Shown here piece by piece: positions 8,729 to 16,996 of a stretch of DNA of 64,000 bases. Each line of letters opens with the position of its first letter. Position 1 is the first letter of the stretch. The DNA lies in assembly GCA_030682135.1 (NCBI GenBank), contig JAUXQT010000100.1:87366-151365 (forward strand), written 5' to 3'. The stretch is from Nitrospirota bacterium. Its GTDB lineage: Bacteria > Nitrospirota > Nitrospiria > Nitrospirales > Nitrospiraceae. The translations under genes and the position numbers were made by a program. The notes beneath the pieces are model-generated. The model saw only the letters and a list, made by a program, of their open reading frames with translations. It was not told where the DNA came from and ran no database searches.

Positions 8729-8749
8729 TGCAAAAATGGGGGGTCAATT

Positions 8750-11700
8750 GTGACAGCGAGAAAAGGGAGCCGGACGAAAAAAACAGTCCCTGATAAATCT
8801 GTAAAGCAGAAAAAGGTGCGAGAGCCTAATCGGATACGAGTGGTCCGCGAAGAGCTTGGCCTGAGCCAACAAGCGCTAGCAACAAAGATTGGAACCAGCC
8901 AACAACAAGTTCAAAGAATCGAAGCCGGAAGGCAATCGGTTCGTCACGACCTCGCCCTCAAAATTTGTGCGGCCCTCGGTACCCCTATCGGAAATGTGTT
9001 TCCGAGGATAGGTAAAGCCGTTCAGACCATCCATTCAAACAAAGGCACCGCCTCTACTGCCAAAGTCCCTGCCCTAAGGACGATGAGGGCCGTTTTAGCC
9101 GATGCGACAGATCTGCATGATTGGGCAAAAAGAATAGATGCACCTGCTCTGCTCCCGCTACTGATCAGAAGGCTAATACTGTTTTCCCTTCAGACTGTTG
9201 AAGAGATTCATTTTAGATCTGAGGAAGGAGTAAGGCTTCCTGGTTGGGACGGAGTTCTTCGCGTATCCCAAGGCAATGCATTTATTCCGCCGGGTACATC
9301 CGGGTGGGAAATGGGCACTACCGAACAGATAAAAGGGAAGGCGGATGAAGACTATGACAAACGGGTGAAAGACCCGCTTGGCTTGCAGCCAGCCAATAGC
9401 ACTTTTGTCTTCGTCACACCTAGGCGCTGGAAGAATAAAGAAGAGTGGGCTCAAGCCAAGCGAAATGAAGGCGTGTGGAAAGATGTTCGAGTCATCGATG
9501 CCGATGATTTGTCGGCATGGCTCGAAATCAGCCCCTCGGTACATATCTGGTTCTCCATTCTAATAGGCAAGCGGCCTAGCGGCGTGAACGACTTACAGAA
9601 CTTCTGGCAAACGTGGTCCGGCGCAACACAACCTGCGTTATTACCGAAGCTGCTACTCTCTGGGAGGTCGGCCTCCGTTGCGCAAGTGCAAGAGTTTCTT
9701 CGCGCACGCCCATCGGTCTTGGAAATAAAAGCGGATACGAGGGAAGAAGCGCTGGCCTTTCTTACGGCGTCCATTCTGAGCCTGAAAAACGATGACGAGC
9801 GGGAAAGAACCTTGGCGCGTGTGGTCATCGTCGAAGATCACGCAGCTTGGAGGCAGTTGGCTGGATGGAATAGATCTTTAGTACTTGTTCCTTCTTTTGA
9901 CGATCGTAGAACCGTTCCCGAAGCCCTCACGAGCGGCCATTCCATAGTAATTCCTCTCGGAGGAGGTGACCAGCCGTCACAAGGTGCAATTGTGCTTCCT
10001 CGATTGAATCGGGATGAAGCCAAGAAGGCTCTTGAAGGAATGCACATTCCCGCTGATCGAGTTGCAGAACTCGCCGCGCTAGCACGGCGAAGCATGGGAG
10101 CACTCCGACGCACAATTGCTATTAGTGTATCAACGCTGACGCCAGCTTGGGCGAATGCGGAAAATGCTAGATCCCTACTTCCAGCACTACTGACAGGACA
10201 GTGGAACGACCGCAACCCGAGTGATCAAAAAGCGGTTTCAGATATCGCCGGGAAAGAGTATGCAGATATTGCAACAGCACTTCTGCGCTGGGCTAACGAG
10301 CATGATCCCCCAGTCCGACGTGTGGGAGACACATGGATGTTCGTATCTAAAGAAGACGGCTGGTTACTACTCTCGAGATACCTATCAACACAGGATCTTG
10401 AGAGATTTGAAACGGTAGCCCTTGAGGTGCTTAGCGAGCGCGACCCTGAGTATGAATTGCCTGTTAATGAACGCTGGGAAGCCAATCTGAGGGGCAAGAT
10501 ACTAAAGCGGTCGAAAGAGATACGCAAAGGAGTCGCGGAGACGCTCGCTATTATGGGTTCCTTGAGCGAAGTTCATCCAATCAGCGGCGTCCTTAGCGGG
10601 CAAGAGTGGGCTACTCGTATTATCACCAAGCTTCTTTCTCAACCCGAGGACTGGACGTTTTGGGCATCGATCTCTCCCGTGCTTGAATTCATTGCGGAAG
10701 CCGCACCGGAGGCCTTTCTGTCAGCTGTTGAACGCGCTGTCTCTGATCCCAACAAACAATTAGTAAGGATATTCTCCGATGGTGAAGCGACCTGGCTCCA
10801 AGGGTCCCCTCATACAGGACTGCTGTGGTCGTTGGAAGTTCTAGCCTGGTCCCCTGAGTTTCTTGCTCAAACGGCTCTGATCCTCGCCAGGCTCGCAGGC
10901 CTTGATCCAGGTGTGAGAATGGAAAATAGGCCGATCAACAGTCTTCGAGAAATATTTCTTTGCTGGTCCCCCGGTACAGCTGCCAACCTGGATAAACGCC
11001 TTCGCGTCATAGATATGATACGCAAGCGCGAACCGAACGTGGCATGGAACCTTCTCTGTAGCCTTCTGCCAAGAATCATGGATAGCTCAAATCCAACAGC
11101 GAAACCAAGCTGGCGAGATTGGAAACCGGAAGAGACTTCCTCTGTCACATACGCTGAAGTGTTTAGAGCGACACAGGAAATTGTTGAAAGGCAGCTTGAG
11201 GATATCGGCACGTCGGGCTCCCGCTGGAAAGCCATCATCGAGCATCTTCATGAAGTGGGTCCTGAATTCGACAAGATTGTTAGTCGTCTAGAATCCCTTG
11301 ATTCTCAAGCTCTCACAGAAGTCGATAAAGTTGCTATTTGGGACAGTTTGCGGAAATTCGTATCACAGCATCGCCGATTTCATGATGCACAATGGGCGTT
11401 GCCCTCCGAGTTGGTTGATCGCCTTGATGAGCTACAAGGGCGGTTTGAACCCAACGATCCTATCATTAAGCAGGCTTGGCTCTTCTCAGACGATCCCGAC
11501 CTGCCCTACAAGCGCTCTGACGACGAATACGAGGAGGCCATTGAAGAGGCTCAAACAAAGAGCATTGAGGACCTCCATACCCTGGGCGGATTACCACTTA
11601 TCTTCAAGCTAGCTGAACAAGTGCAATGCCCTTGGAAAATTGGAACAGCACTTGGCACTACCAAGCTGTATGACGGTTTAGAAGGAGAACTCCTAACTCA

Positions 11701-12865
11701 GTGTTTTGGTTCCTCAGATAGGTCGCTTCGGCAACTCGGCATGTACTTTCTGATCAAGAGACGCTCTACTAAAGGCCTGGAATGGGCGGTCAGCCTGCAA
11801 GTGCAGAAAGAATGGAACGGCTGGACACCTAAGCAAAAATCCGATTACTTCCAATGTTTGCCGTTCACCGATGGAGCCACTTGGGACACGCTAGCTCTCC
11901 AAGATGAACAGACGCAACGACTATATTGGTCGCAAGTCGGCCCATATGGGCATGGGAAACTTGAAGGAGAGTTCCGCGAGAAGGTTGTAGAGAAATTTGT
12001 TAAGTACGATCAACTGGAGACAGCCATCGAGTTCTTGGATCTATATGCCCATCGCAAAGAATGTCCTGTACAGCCCAACCTAATAGCGGCAGTACTGTCT
12101 AAAGCTGCTCGCGGGTCTACCAAAGAGATTGATTGGAAACGGCATGGTCATCGTGTAGCAGAATTGTTGGAGCAACTTGCCAGATCTGGTCAAATCCAGA
12201 ATACGGAACTGGCCCAGCTTGAATGGTACTTCTTGCCGTTTCTGCGATTTGATCGGCGTCCAAGTACTTTGCTAAAAGCACTTGCCGACGACCCTGAGTT
12301 TTTTGTCGAGATGTTGAAGATTGTTTATCGAGCGGATAACCAAGAGCCTGAGGAGGTAACCGAGGAACAACGGACACGTGCGCATTATGCCCATGATTTG
12401 CTTTTAAGATGGCAACGCGGTCCGGGACTGAATGCAGATGGAAGCGTTTCTCCCGAGAAGCTGAACGCCTGGATTACGAAGGCGCTTGAATTGGCCTCTG
12501 CGCAGGGGCGCCTTAAAGCCGCTGAGCATCAGATCGGAAATGTATTGGCTCACTACCCTTCAGGTGCCGATGGTGCATGGCCGCACGATGCGATCCGAGA
12601 CCTCATTGAGGAACAAGCGAATGAAGAGATGCAAAATGGTATTACTCAGGGAATTTTGAATAGCAGAGGAGTTGTGAGCCGGTCTCTTGACGAAGGTGGA
12701 AGGCAAGAGAAAGCCATCGCTGAACGATATAAAGAGTACGCGAGAATTCTAAGCGACAAATGGCCAAGGACCTCCATGCTGATGAAAGAAATTTCCAGAT
12801 CTTATGAACTTCGAGCGCGCCGAGAAGACCTTGAAACAGAGATCAGACAAGATTTGTGGAACTAA
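8750..12865 (+). CDS. 1371-residue XRE-HTH fusion protein, candidate defence or stress effector
   Basis: Residues about 27-86 are an XRE/Cro helix-turn-helix (LGLSQQALATKIGTSQQQVQRIEAG in two halves). Residues about 120-290 form a second domain with GWDG (165-168), SGWEMGT (184-190), K195/K197 and ADEDYDKR, then a TFVFVTPRRW strand and DADDLSAWLE. I suspect a PD-(D/E)XK-like nuclease fold. Residues about 300-460 resemble a STAND-type ATPase region in layout (VVIVEDHAAWRQL, SLVLVPSFDD, an LPRLNRDEA lid) but no Walker A P-loop is present where one would be expected (SGRSASVAQ). The remaining 900 residues look helical and end in a charged segment. Start: GTG at 8750, weak GGGGTC upstream. GC is about 52% in two sampled lines against about 63% in one line of its neighbour. 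Function unproven. Confidence 0.75.
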   Translation: MTARKGSRTKKTVPDKSVKQKKVREPNRIRVVREELGLSQQALATKIGTSQQQVQRIEAGRQSVRHDLALKICAALGTPIGNVFPRIGKAVQTIHSNKGTASTAKVPALRTMRAVLADATDLHDWAKRIDAPALLPLLIRRLILFSLQTVEEIHFRSEEGVRLPGWDGVLRVSQGNAFIPPGTSGWEMGTTEQIKGKADEDYDKRVKDPLGLQPANSTFVFVTPRRWKNKEEWAQAKRNEGVWKDVRVIDADDLSAWLEISPSVHIWFSILIGKRPSGVNDLQNFWQTWSGATQPALLPKLLLSGRSASVAQVQEFLRARPSVLEIKADTREEALAFLTASILSLKNDDERERTLARVVIVEDHAAWRQLAGWNRSLVLVPSFDDRRTVPEALTSGHSIVIPLGGGDQPSQGAIVLPRLNRDEAKKALEGMHIPADRVAELAALARRSMGALRRTIAISVSTLTPAWANAENARSLLPALLTGQWNDRNPSDQKAVSDIAGKEYADIATALLRWANEHDPPVRRVGDTWMFVSKEDGWLLLSRYLSTQDLERFETVALEVLSERDPEYELPVNERWEANLRGKILKRSKEIRKGVAETLAIMGSLSEVHPISGVLSGQEWATRIITKLLSQPEDWTFWASISPVLEFIAEAAPEAFLSAVERAVSDPNKQLVRIFSDGEATWLQGSPHTGLLWSLEVLAWSPEFLAQTALILARLAGLDPGVRMENRPINSLREIFLCWSPGTAANLDKRLRVIDMIRKREPNVAWNLLCSLLPRIMDSSNPTAKPSWRDWKPEETSSVTYAEVFRATQEIVERQLEDIGTSGSRWKAIIEHLHEVGPEFDKIVSRLESLDSQALTEVDKVAIWDSLRKFVSQHRRFHDAQWALPSELVDRLDELQGRFEPNDPIIKQAWLFSDDPDLPYKRSDDEYEEAIEEAQTKSIEDLHTLGGLPLIFKLAEQVQCPWKIGTALGTTKLYDGLEGELLTQCFGSSDRSLRQLGMYFLIKRRSTKGLEWAVSLQVQKEWNGWTPKQKSDYFQCLPFTDGATWDTLALQDEQTQRLYWSQVGPYGHGKLEGEFREKVVEKFVKYDQLETAIEFLDLYAHRKECPVQPNLIAAVLSKAARGSTKEIDWKRHGHRVAELLEQLARSGQIQNTELAQLEWYFLPFLRFDRRPSTLLKALADDPEFFVEMLKIVYRADNQEPEEVTEEQRTRAHYAHDLLLRWQRGPGLNADGSVSPEKLNAWITKALELASAQGRLKAAEHQIGNVLAHYPSGADGAWPHDAIRDLIEEQANEEMQNGITQGILNSRGVVSRSLDEGGRQEKAIAERYKEYARILSDKWPRTSMLMKEISRSYELRARREDLETEIRQDLWN

Positions 12866-13167
12866 CAGGTCCTATCATCAGGTGAGAGGAACGGTCGTAT
12901 AGCAGAGCTATTCCCTGCTCATTCCGTCTCACTCAATCCCACTCCTTCTCAGGTCCCAAGTCGCTGACTTTCTTGCGAAAAGTCTTTGAAGCTCGCGTCA
13001 GTATTGGATGGGCTGAAATGGTCTCAAATCAAATCCCGCCTTCGGCACCACCTCTCCACTTGGAGACAAGAAGTGGAGACATTCTAAGTATTGGGAACAC
13101 TCCTTCTCGCCAAAGCGGGTTCCACTGCTATGATTGAGCAACCACAGCTCTTCCGTCTTCCCCTTGA
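12866..13167. other. Gap after the HTH-fused gene, nothing recognised
   Basis: About 300 bp of mixed composition downstream of the giant gene. I see no gene, clear terminator hairpin or integrase site. It leads into a cluster of family A repeats. Confidence 0.4.
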
Positions 13168-13210
13168 GGGCGGGCTAGATGGTCTCCCACTGCGCGTGTC
13201 CAACGAAGTA
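13168..13210. repeat. Left half of a family A element
   Basis: Left arm GGGCGGGCTAGATGGTCTCC and core CTGCGCGTGTCCAACGA, then loss of similarity. It is followed by ATGATCCCTCCAAGCTCACT at 13214-13233 and the short TTCCCTATTTAA before full copy A2. Its arm could pair with the right arm of A3 (GGAGACCATCAGGCTACCC), so A2 may sit inside an older, larger copy. Confidence 0.55.
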
Positions 13211-13247
13211 TGAATGATCCCTCCAAGCTCACTGCTTCCCTATTTAA

Positions 13248-13340
13248 GGGGGCAGCCTGGTTGATCCTCGAATGCGCGCGTCGAACGAGGCCCTTCTGAG
13301 GGCGCGCGTTCCGCGAGCAGGAGGACGACCAGGCCACCCC
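13248..13340. repeat. Family A palindromic element, copy A2
   Basis: Complete copy. Arms GCAGCCTGGTTGATCCTC and GAGGACGACCAGGCCACC pair with a few mismatches. The middle stem is GAACG/CGTTC and the apex GCCCT-TCTG-AGGGC. Confidence 0.8.
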
Positions 13341-13377
13341 TTTTCCCTTCCGGGCTCGCTCGTTGCACTCTCCTAGA

Positions 13378-13468
13378 GGGTGGCCTGACTGGTCTCCCAT
13401 TGCGCGTGTCCAACGAGGGTCTTCTGAGACCGCGCGTTGCACGAGCACAGGAGACCATCAGGCTACCC
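13378..13468. repeat. Family A palindromic element, copy A3
   Basis: Complete copy. Arms GGGTGGCCTGACTGGTCTCC and GGAGACCATCAGGCTACCC pair. In this copy the middle stem is CAACG/CGTTG instead of GAACG/CGTTC, and the apex is GGTCT-TCTG-AGACC, so both partners of several base pairs differ from copy A2. Confidence 0.8.
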
Positions 13469-13598
13469 TCCTCCCTCTTGACCCGGTCATCCCGCAAGCG
13501 CATCCTTTTAGCTGATCCTGCGCGGGATGCACTCTGCTCTGAACCATCGGCACTCGTAGGATCTCGCCGGGGCGTTCGGATCACGAGAGGGCTACATC

Positions 13599-14558
13599 GT
13601 GATGGCTGCCTGGCTCCTGCTGCTCGTTCCACTGTTACACCCGAGTCCTACCTGGTCTCTTTCCCACTCTGTGCCTGTTCAGCAAGTGTCTACGGCCAAA
13701 ACGCTCACAGGCGACGAATTACTCCGCATCGGCGAGGTCCACGACCACCAGCGCCACTTTCCTGAAACGCTGACCTACTATCAGCTCGCGTTGTCGACGT
13801 TCCGGGAGCACCAGCAGGCCCGCGGCATGGCAACCGCCTTGGTGAAAATCGCGCAGGTGTATGAACGGCAAGGCAAGATCCAGGATGCCGACCTGGCGCT
13901 CCAAGAGGCCCTTCCCCTTTTCGCCCGTTCATCTGACCGGACCGCTCATGCGCGGGCTTTGTTGGTCAGGGGGCGCGTCTCGGCCAGGCTTGGACGCCTC
14001 GACAACGCTCGTACGTCGTTCAGCCAGGCGATCACCCTGTTCGAGCGTGCCCACGATCGACAGGGATGGAACGAATCGTTGGTGCAGCTGGGCCTGCTGG
14101 ACGTCGGTGACGGCGTGACCGAGCCAGGCCTGTCGTTGCTGCAGCAGGCTCGGCAAGACGCGCGCACACGGCAGGATCGCGGTCAGCAACTTGCGGCGGT
14201 CGTGGCGCTGGGAAACGCGCACTGGCTGTTGAATCGGGCTGACGCGGCCCGCCAGTTTTACGACGAGGGCCTTCATCTGGCTGAAGTCGAACGGAATATG
14301 ACGATCGAAGCGATGTTGCGGCTCCGGCTGGCTCAATTAGATGGTGAGGACGAGCGGCTGACCGAAGGCATCGAATTGGGGAAACGCGCGCTTCTTCTCT
14401 CTCAAACCTTGCGCGATGCCGCGACTGAGGCGGCCACGTTGTCTCTGCTGGCCGACCTCTACCGGAAGATGGGACGGAATGCCGAGGCAGAGGAATCGGA
14501 ACAGCGCGCCCTGTCGATCTATCGCAGCCGTCAGATCCTCGTCCACGGCGCCCGTTAA
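13599..14558 (+). CDS. Exported tetratricopeptide-repeat protein
   Basis: The 319-residue protein begins with a hydrophobic signal-like segment (MAAWLLLLVPLLHPSPTWS). It then consists of about six TPR units from residue 38 to the C terminus, visible as repeated helix pairs such as RGMATALVKIAQVYERQGK, and LSLLADLYRKMGRNAEAEE near the end. TPR arrays are protein-binding scaffolds; here it would act in the periplasm. GAGAGGG is 7 bases before the GTG at 13599, and an ATG follows at once at 13602, so the exact start is uncertain by one codon. No neighbour names a partner. Confidence 0.75.
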   Translation: MMAAWLLLLVPLLHPSPTWSLSHSVPVQQVSTAKTLTGDELLRIGEVHDHQRHFPETLTYYQLALSTFREHQQARGMATALVKIAQVYERQGKIQDADLALQEALPLFARSSDRTAHARALLVRGRVSARLGRLDNARTSFSQAITLFERAHDRQGWNESLVQLGLLDVGDGVTEPGLSLLQQARQDARTRQDRGQQLAAVVALGNAHWLLNRADAARQFYDEGLHLAEVERNMTIEAMLRLRLAQLDGEDERLTEGIELGKRALLLSQTLRDAATEAATLSLLADLYRKMGRNAEAEESEQRALSIYRSRQILVHGAR

Positions 14559-14775
14559 TCATCCCGCAGGCTCAGAGGGAACGCTTGACCGAGCCTCTCT
14601 CTGGGCGTAGCATATTTTCATGACGTTCCAGTGACGGTGGCTGCAGTCTCTTCCGCACGCCTCTCTCCGTCATCCTGCGCGCCGGATCTCGCCGCAGTCC
14701 CTTTCACTCCTACGCCGGATACAAAGCCCTAGCGCATCACCGCCCGGATGCGGATCCTTTGGAACGAGGGTCCTC

Positions 14776-15216
14776 ATGGGAACTGTCGGCCACAGACCAG
14801 TCCTTCCCCTCTTGGCACTGCTCCTAGTGTCTTATGCCTTCTCTGTGACTGCACCGAATCCCGTTCAGGCCGGTGAAACTCCGACTGTTCTGCCTGTTAC
14901 CGTTACGCCCACGGAGCGTCTCGCTCCGCCGGTCATCTGGCTGGATACGCTTCAATTCAGGCTGACAACGTACTTCACAAAGAAATATCCCGCGTACGAT
15001 TTTTCACCCTACGCACGGGAACTGGACCGAATCCGTGGGGCACTCAGCCTGGGCGATCGATGGGGCGCAAAACGGGAGATGGGGGTGTTTCTCTCAATGC
15101 TGGCGAGTCGTGCCTATGGCCTGGGAGGCGATGCGGCCGAAGAGTTGGCTGACTTTTCGCTACAGATGATGCCTGACGAAGAGTTCGGCATCGTCTACCC
15201 CGGATCGGAAAGATAG
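14776..15216 (+). CDS. Small secreted protein of unknown function
   Basis: The 146-residue precursor has a signal peptide ending near residue 32 (NPVQAGE). The mature part has an aromatic, basic middle (FRLTTYFTKKYPAYDFSPY) and helical segments (ELDRIRGALSLGDRWGAKREM). GAGGG lies 5 bases before the ATG. It is not a family I recognise. The following small gene starts 66 bases downstream on the same strand and may be cotranscribed. Confidence 0.65.
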   Translation: MGTVGHRPVLPLLALLLVSYAFSVTAPNPVQAGETPTVLPVTVTPTERLAPPVIWLDTLQFRLTTYFTKKYPAYDFSPYARELDRIRGALSLGDRWGAKREMGVFLSMLASRAYGLGGDAAEELADFSLQMMPDEEFGIVYPGSER

Positions 15217-15282
15217 CGATAGCGGCAAGAAGAGGTGCCAACGGTTGTCGTGATGATTCAAACCGGAGAGGAGGATCTGATC

Positions 15283-15522
15283 ATGGCTTCACACAATCCC
15301 GTGACCAATCGCATTCTCGGAGAAGTGAAACGCACGCAGGGGTGCGATCTCGATACGTTGACCAAACGTCTCTCCGACCTGTCCTGGAACCAGGTCTTTA
15401 ACGAAGTCGATCGCCTGAGCCGAAAGGGCATGGTGCTGGTGACGTTCGGCGCCGAGCGTCGCTATATGATCCGGCTGCCGGAACAGAAGAAAGAATCGGC
15501 GAACCGACACATCCAGTCCTGA
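15283..15522 (+). CDS. Small winged-helix-like protein
   Basis: The 79-residue product contains TNRILGEVKRTQGCDLDTL, then WNQVFNEVDRLSRKGMVLV and ERRYMIRLP. This helix-turn-helix plus two-strand-wing pattern is common in small bacterial winged-helix proteins. I chose the ATG at 15283 because GGAGAGGAGG lies upstream at normal spacing. It might bind DNA or another protein; the sequence gives no target. Followed by about 250 bp in which I see nothing. Confidence 0.65.
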   Translation: MASHNPVTNRILGEVKRTQGCDLDTLTKRLSDLSWNQVFNEVDRLSRKGMVLVTFGAERRYMIRLPEQKKESANRHIQS

Positions 15523-15778
15523 TCAGTGAAGGGGATTGACGAGAGCGGCCACCAGCGAGAGAACAACCCCATTAATCTTGCGCCCGTATTGCGCAGAGGG
15601 AGGAGGCTGACGGTTCACTCTTCCTTCGACGACACTTGGCAAGGTGTAAATCCGGTTAGCTGGTCGACGGCAGGATCTGCCGCGTGACTGCTGATTGTTG
15701 ATGATCTCTTGCCGGAAGCAGTGACGGATCTCGCCTCTCGCTTTTCGCCTGTCCCTTGCCGTACGCTTCTTCCTACCT

Positions 15779-16660
15779 ATGAATCAGCACGGACACCTCC
15801 TCACGCCCGGCACCCTCTGGCCCGCCCTGCTCGCACGAACGGCCCATGCCCATGACCGGAAGGCCATCCTCTCCATCCCCACGGAGCCGGAGGTAATCGA
15901 GCAGAGCGGAGTGGCTTTTCAAGTGCGCGTCATCACAGCCCTTGCGATGAAAGCGCTCACGACTGCTGCGAAATCGAACAACGACCCCTTCCTGCCATAC
16001 GACCAGGACCTCTTCGTGACGGATGTCTCCCCCACTCATGTCGCCTTGCTGAACAAGTTCAACGTGGTCGATCACCATCTCGTCATCGTGACCCGCTCGT
16101 TCGAGCCGCAAGAGGCCCTGCTCACCCATGAGGATTGCGCGGCGCTGCTGGCTTGCCTCGCTGAAATCGACGGACTGGGCTTCTACAACGCCGGACCGGC
16201 AGCCGGGGCCAGTCAGCGGCACAAACATCTGCAGCTGATTCCGTTGTCCGCTTTACCGGAAGCCCGACTGCCGATCCAACCGTTGCTACGTTCCGTGAAA
16301 ATGGCCGGCGCCACCGGCCTGGTGCCAGGCTTGCCGTTCCTGCATGCCTATGCGCCGATGGACCAGGCATGGATCGACCAACAGAGTGATGGCGCCTCGC
16401 CGTTGCTCGACTGTTATCGCTCGTTGCTCCGCTCCGTGGGCCTGTCCGTTGAGGCACCCTCGATTCCCTACAACCTGCTCGTGACCAGACAGTGGCTCTT
16501 GCTGGTACCCCGGTCCCAGGAATTTTTCGAGGGGATTTCGATCAATGCGCTGGGCTTCGCGGGAGCCTTGCTGGTGAAAGATGCGGCGCAACTTGCGACG
16601 CTGCGGAAACAGGGTCCCATGACCGCACTTCAACGGGTGGCGCTACCACGGCCGCCGTGA
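15779..16660 (+). CDS. Ap4A phosphorylase / ATP adenylyltransferase (HIT superfamily)
   Basis: The 293-residue protein has the two-part architecture of Ap4A phosphorylases of the APA1/APA2 type. The N-terminal part carries the nucleotidyl-transfer signature SQRHKHLQ at residues 145-152 (catalytic histidines 148 and 150), preceded by FYNAGPAAGAS. The C-terminal part has YNLLVTRQWLLLVPRSQEFF. These enzymes split diadenosine tetraphosphate with phosphate, or run the reverse reaction, and so control a stress-linked nucleotide in the cytoplasm. The ribosome binding site is weak. It stands alone. Confidence 0.88.
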   Translation: MNQHGHLLTPGTLWPALLARTAHAHDRKAILSIPTEPEVIEQSGVAFQVRVITALAMKALTTAAKSNNDPFLPYDQDLFVTDVSPTHVALLNKFNVVDHHLVIVTRSFEPQEALLTHEDCAALLACLAEIDGLGFYNAGPAAGASQRHKHLQLIPLSALPEARLPIQPLLRSVKMAGATGLVPGLPFLHAYAPMDQAWIDQQSDGASPLLDCYRSLLRSVGLSVEAPSIPYNLLVTRQWLLLVPRSQEFFEGISINALGFAGALLVKDAAQLATLRKQGPMTALQRVALPRPP

Positions 16661-16704
16661 AGCGGCGTTCGTGAAACGTGACGCGTTAACAGAGGAGGAT
16701 GGTG

Positions 16705-16854
16705 ATGATTCGTTTGATACCGGCCCTTGTTGTGGCATTCGTCGTCCTGGCCGCTCTCGCGTCCGGCTGCATTCCGCGTCACCCTCCCCACACGCCTCAG
16801 CCGGTGCCGGAAGTCCCCAACCAAGAGGTACGCCCGGCTGATCAGCGGAGCTGA
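16705..16854 (+). CDS. 49-residue proline-rich lipoprotein
   Basis: A short gene encoding MIRLIPALVVAFVVLAALAS then GC: a lipobox (LASGC) at residues 18-22, followed by a 27-residue proline-rich mature part (HPPHTPQPVPEVP). AGAGGAGG lies about 7 bases upstream of the ATG; a GTG at 16702 is in the same frame. The product would be a tiny lipid-anchored peptide, similar in size to entericidin-like or VirB7-like lipoproteins, but no such relationship can be shown. Confidence 0.65.
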   Translation: MIRLIPALVVAFVVLAALASGCIPRHPPHTPQPVPEVPNQEVRPADQRS

Positions 16855-16863
16855 TGGCTGGAC

Positions 16864-16957
16864 CTCAAGAGCTGATAGCGAATGGCTGATAGCACGGACA
16901 AAGGCAATTCTGTGTTTATTCTCCGGACATGCTATCAGCCATACGCTATAGGCTCTT
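16864..16957. repeat. Degenerate-arm inverted repeat (class C)
   Basis: Left arm GAGCTGATAGCGAATGGCTG, right arm CAGCCATACGCTATAGGCTC, separated by about 40 bp that itself starts CGGACAAAG and ends CTCCGGACA. Each arm has an internal echo of GCTGATAGC. It lies in the 3' gap between converging genes. Confidence 0.65.
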
Positions 16958-16996
16958 TTCTTCAGACAAGACACGCGAGGTGAATTGATCCGCTGG

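Noticed and set aside
8650-8749. Phage attachment site or integrase remnant in front of the giant gene
   Set aside because: No integrase, tRNA end or direct repeat flanking 8750-12865 could be found.
9173-9544. A 123-codon minus-strand frame within the giant gene
   Set aside because: It lies inside a well-supported long coding region and has no supporting start signal.
13168-13468. Family A repeats considered only as rho-independent terminators
   Set aside because: They lack a consistent T tract after the stem, and several copies are nested or far from gene ends, so termination is at most a secondary effect.
13160-13470. Repeats considered as a CRISPR array
   Set aside because: The units are palindromes of about 92 bp with unequal spacing and no short spacer pattern, and no cas gene is present.
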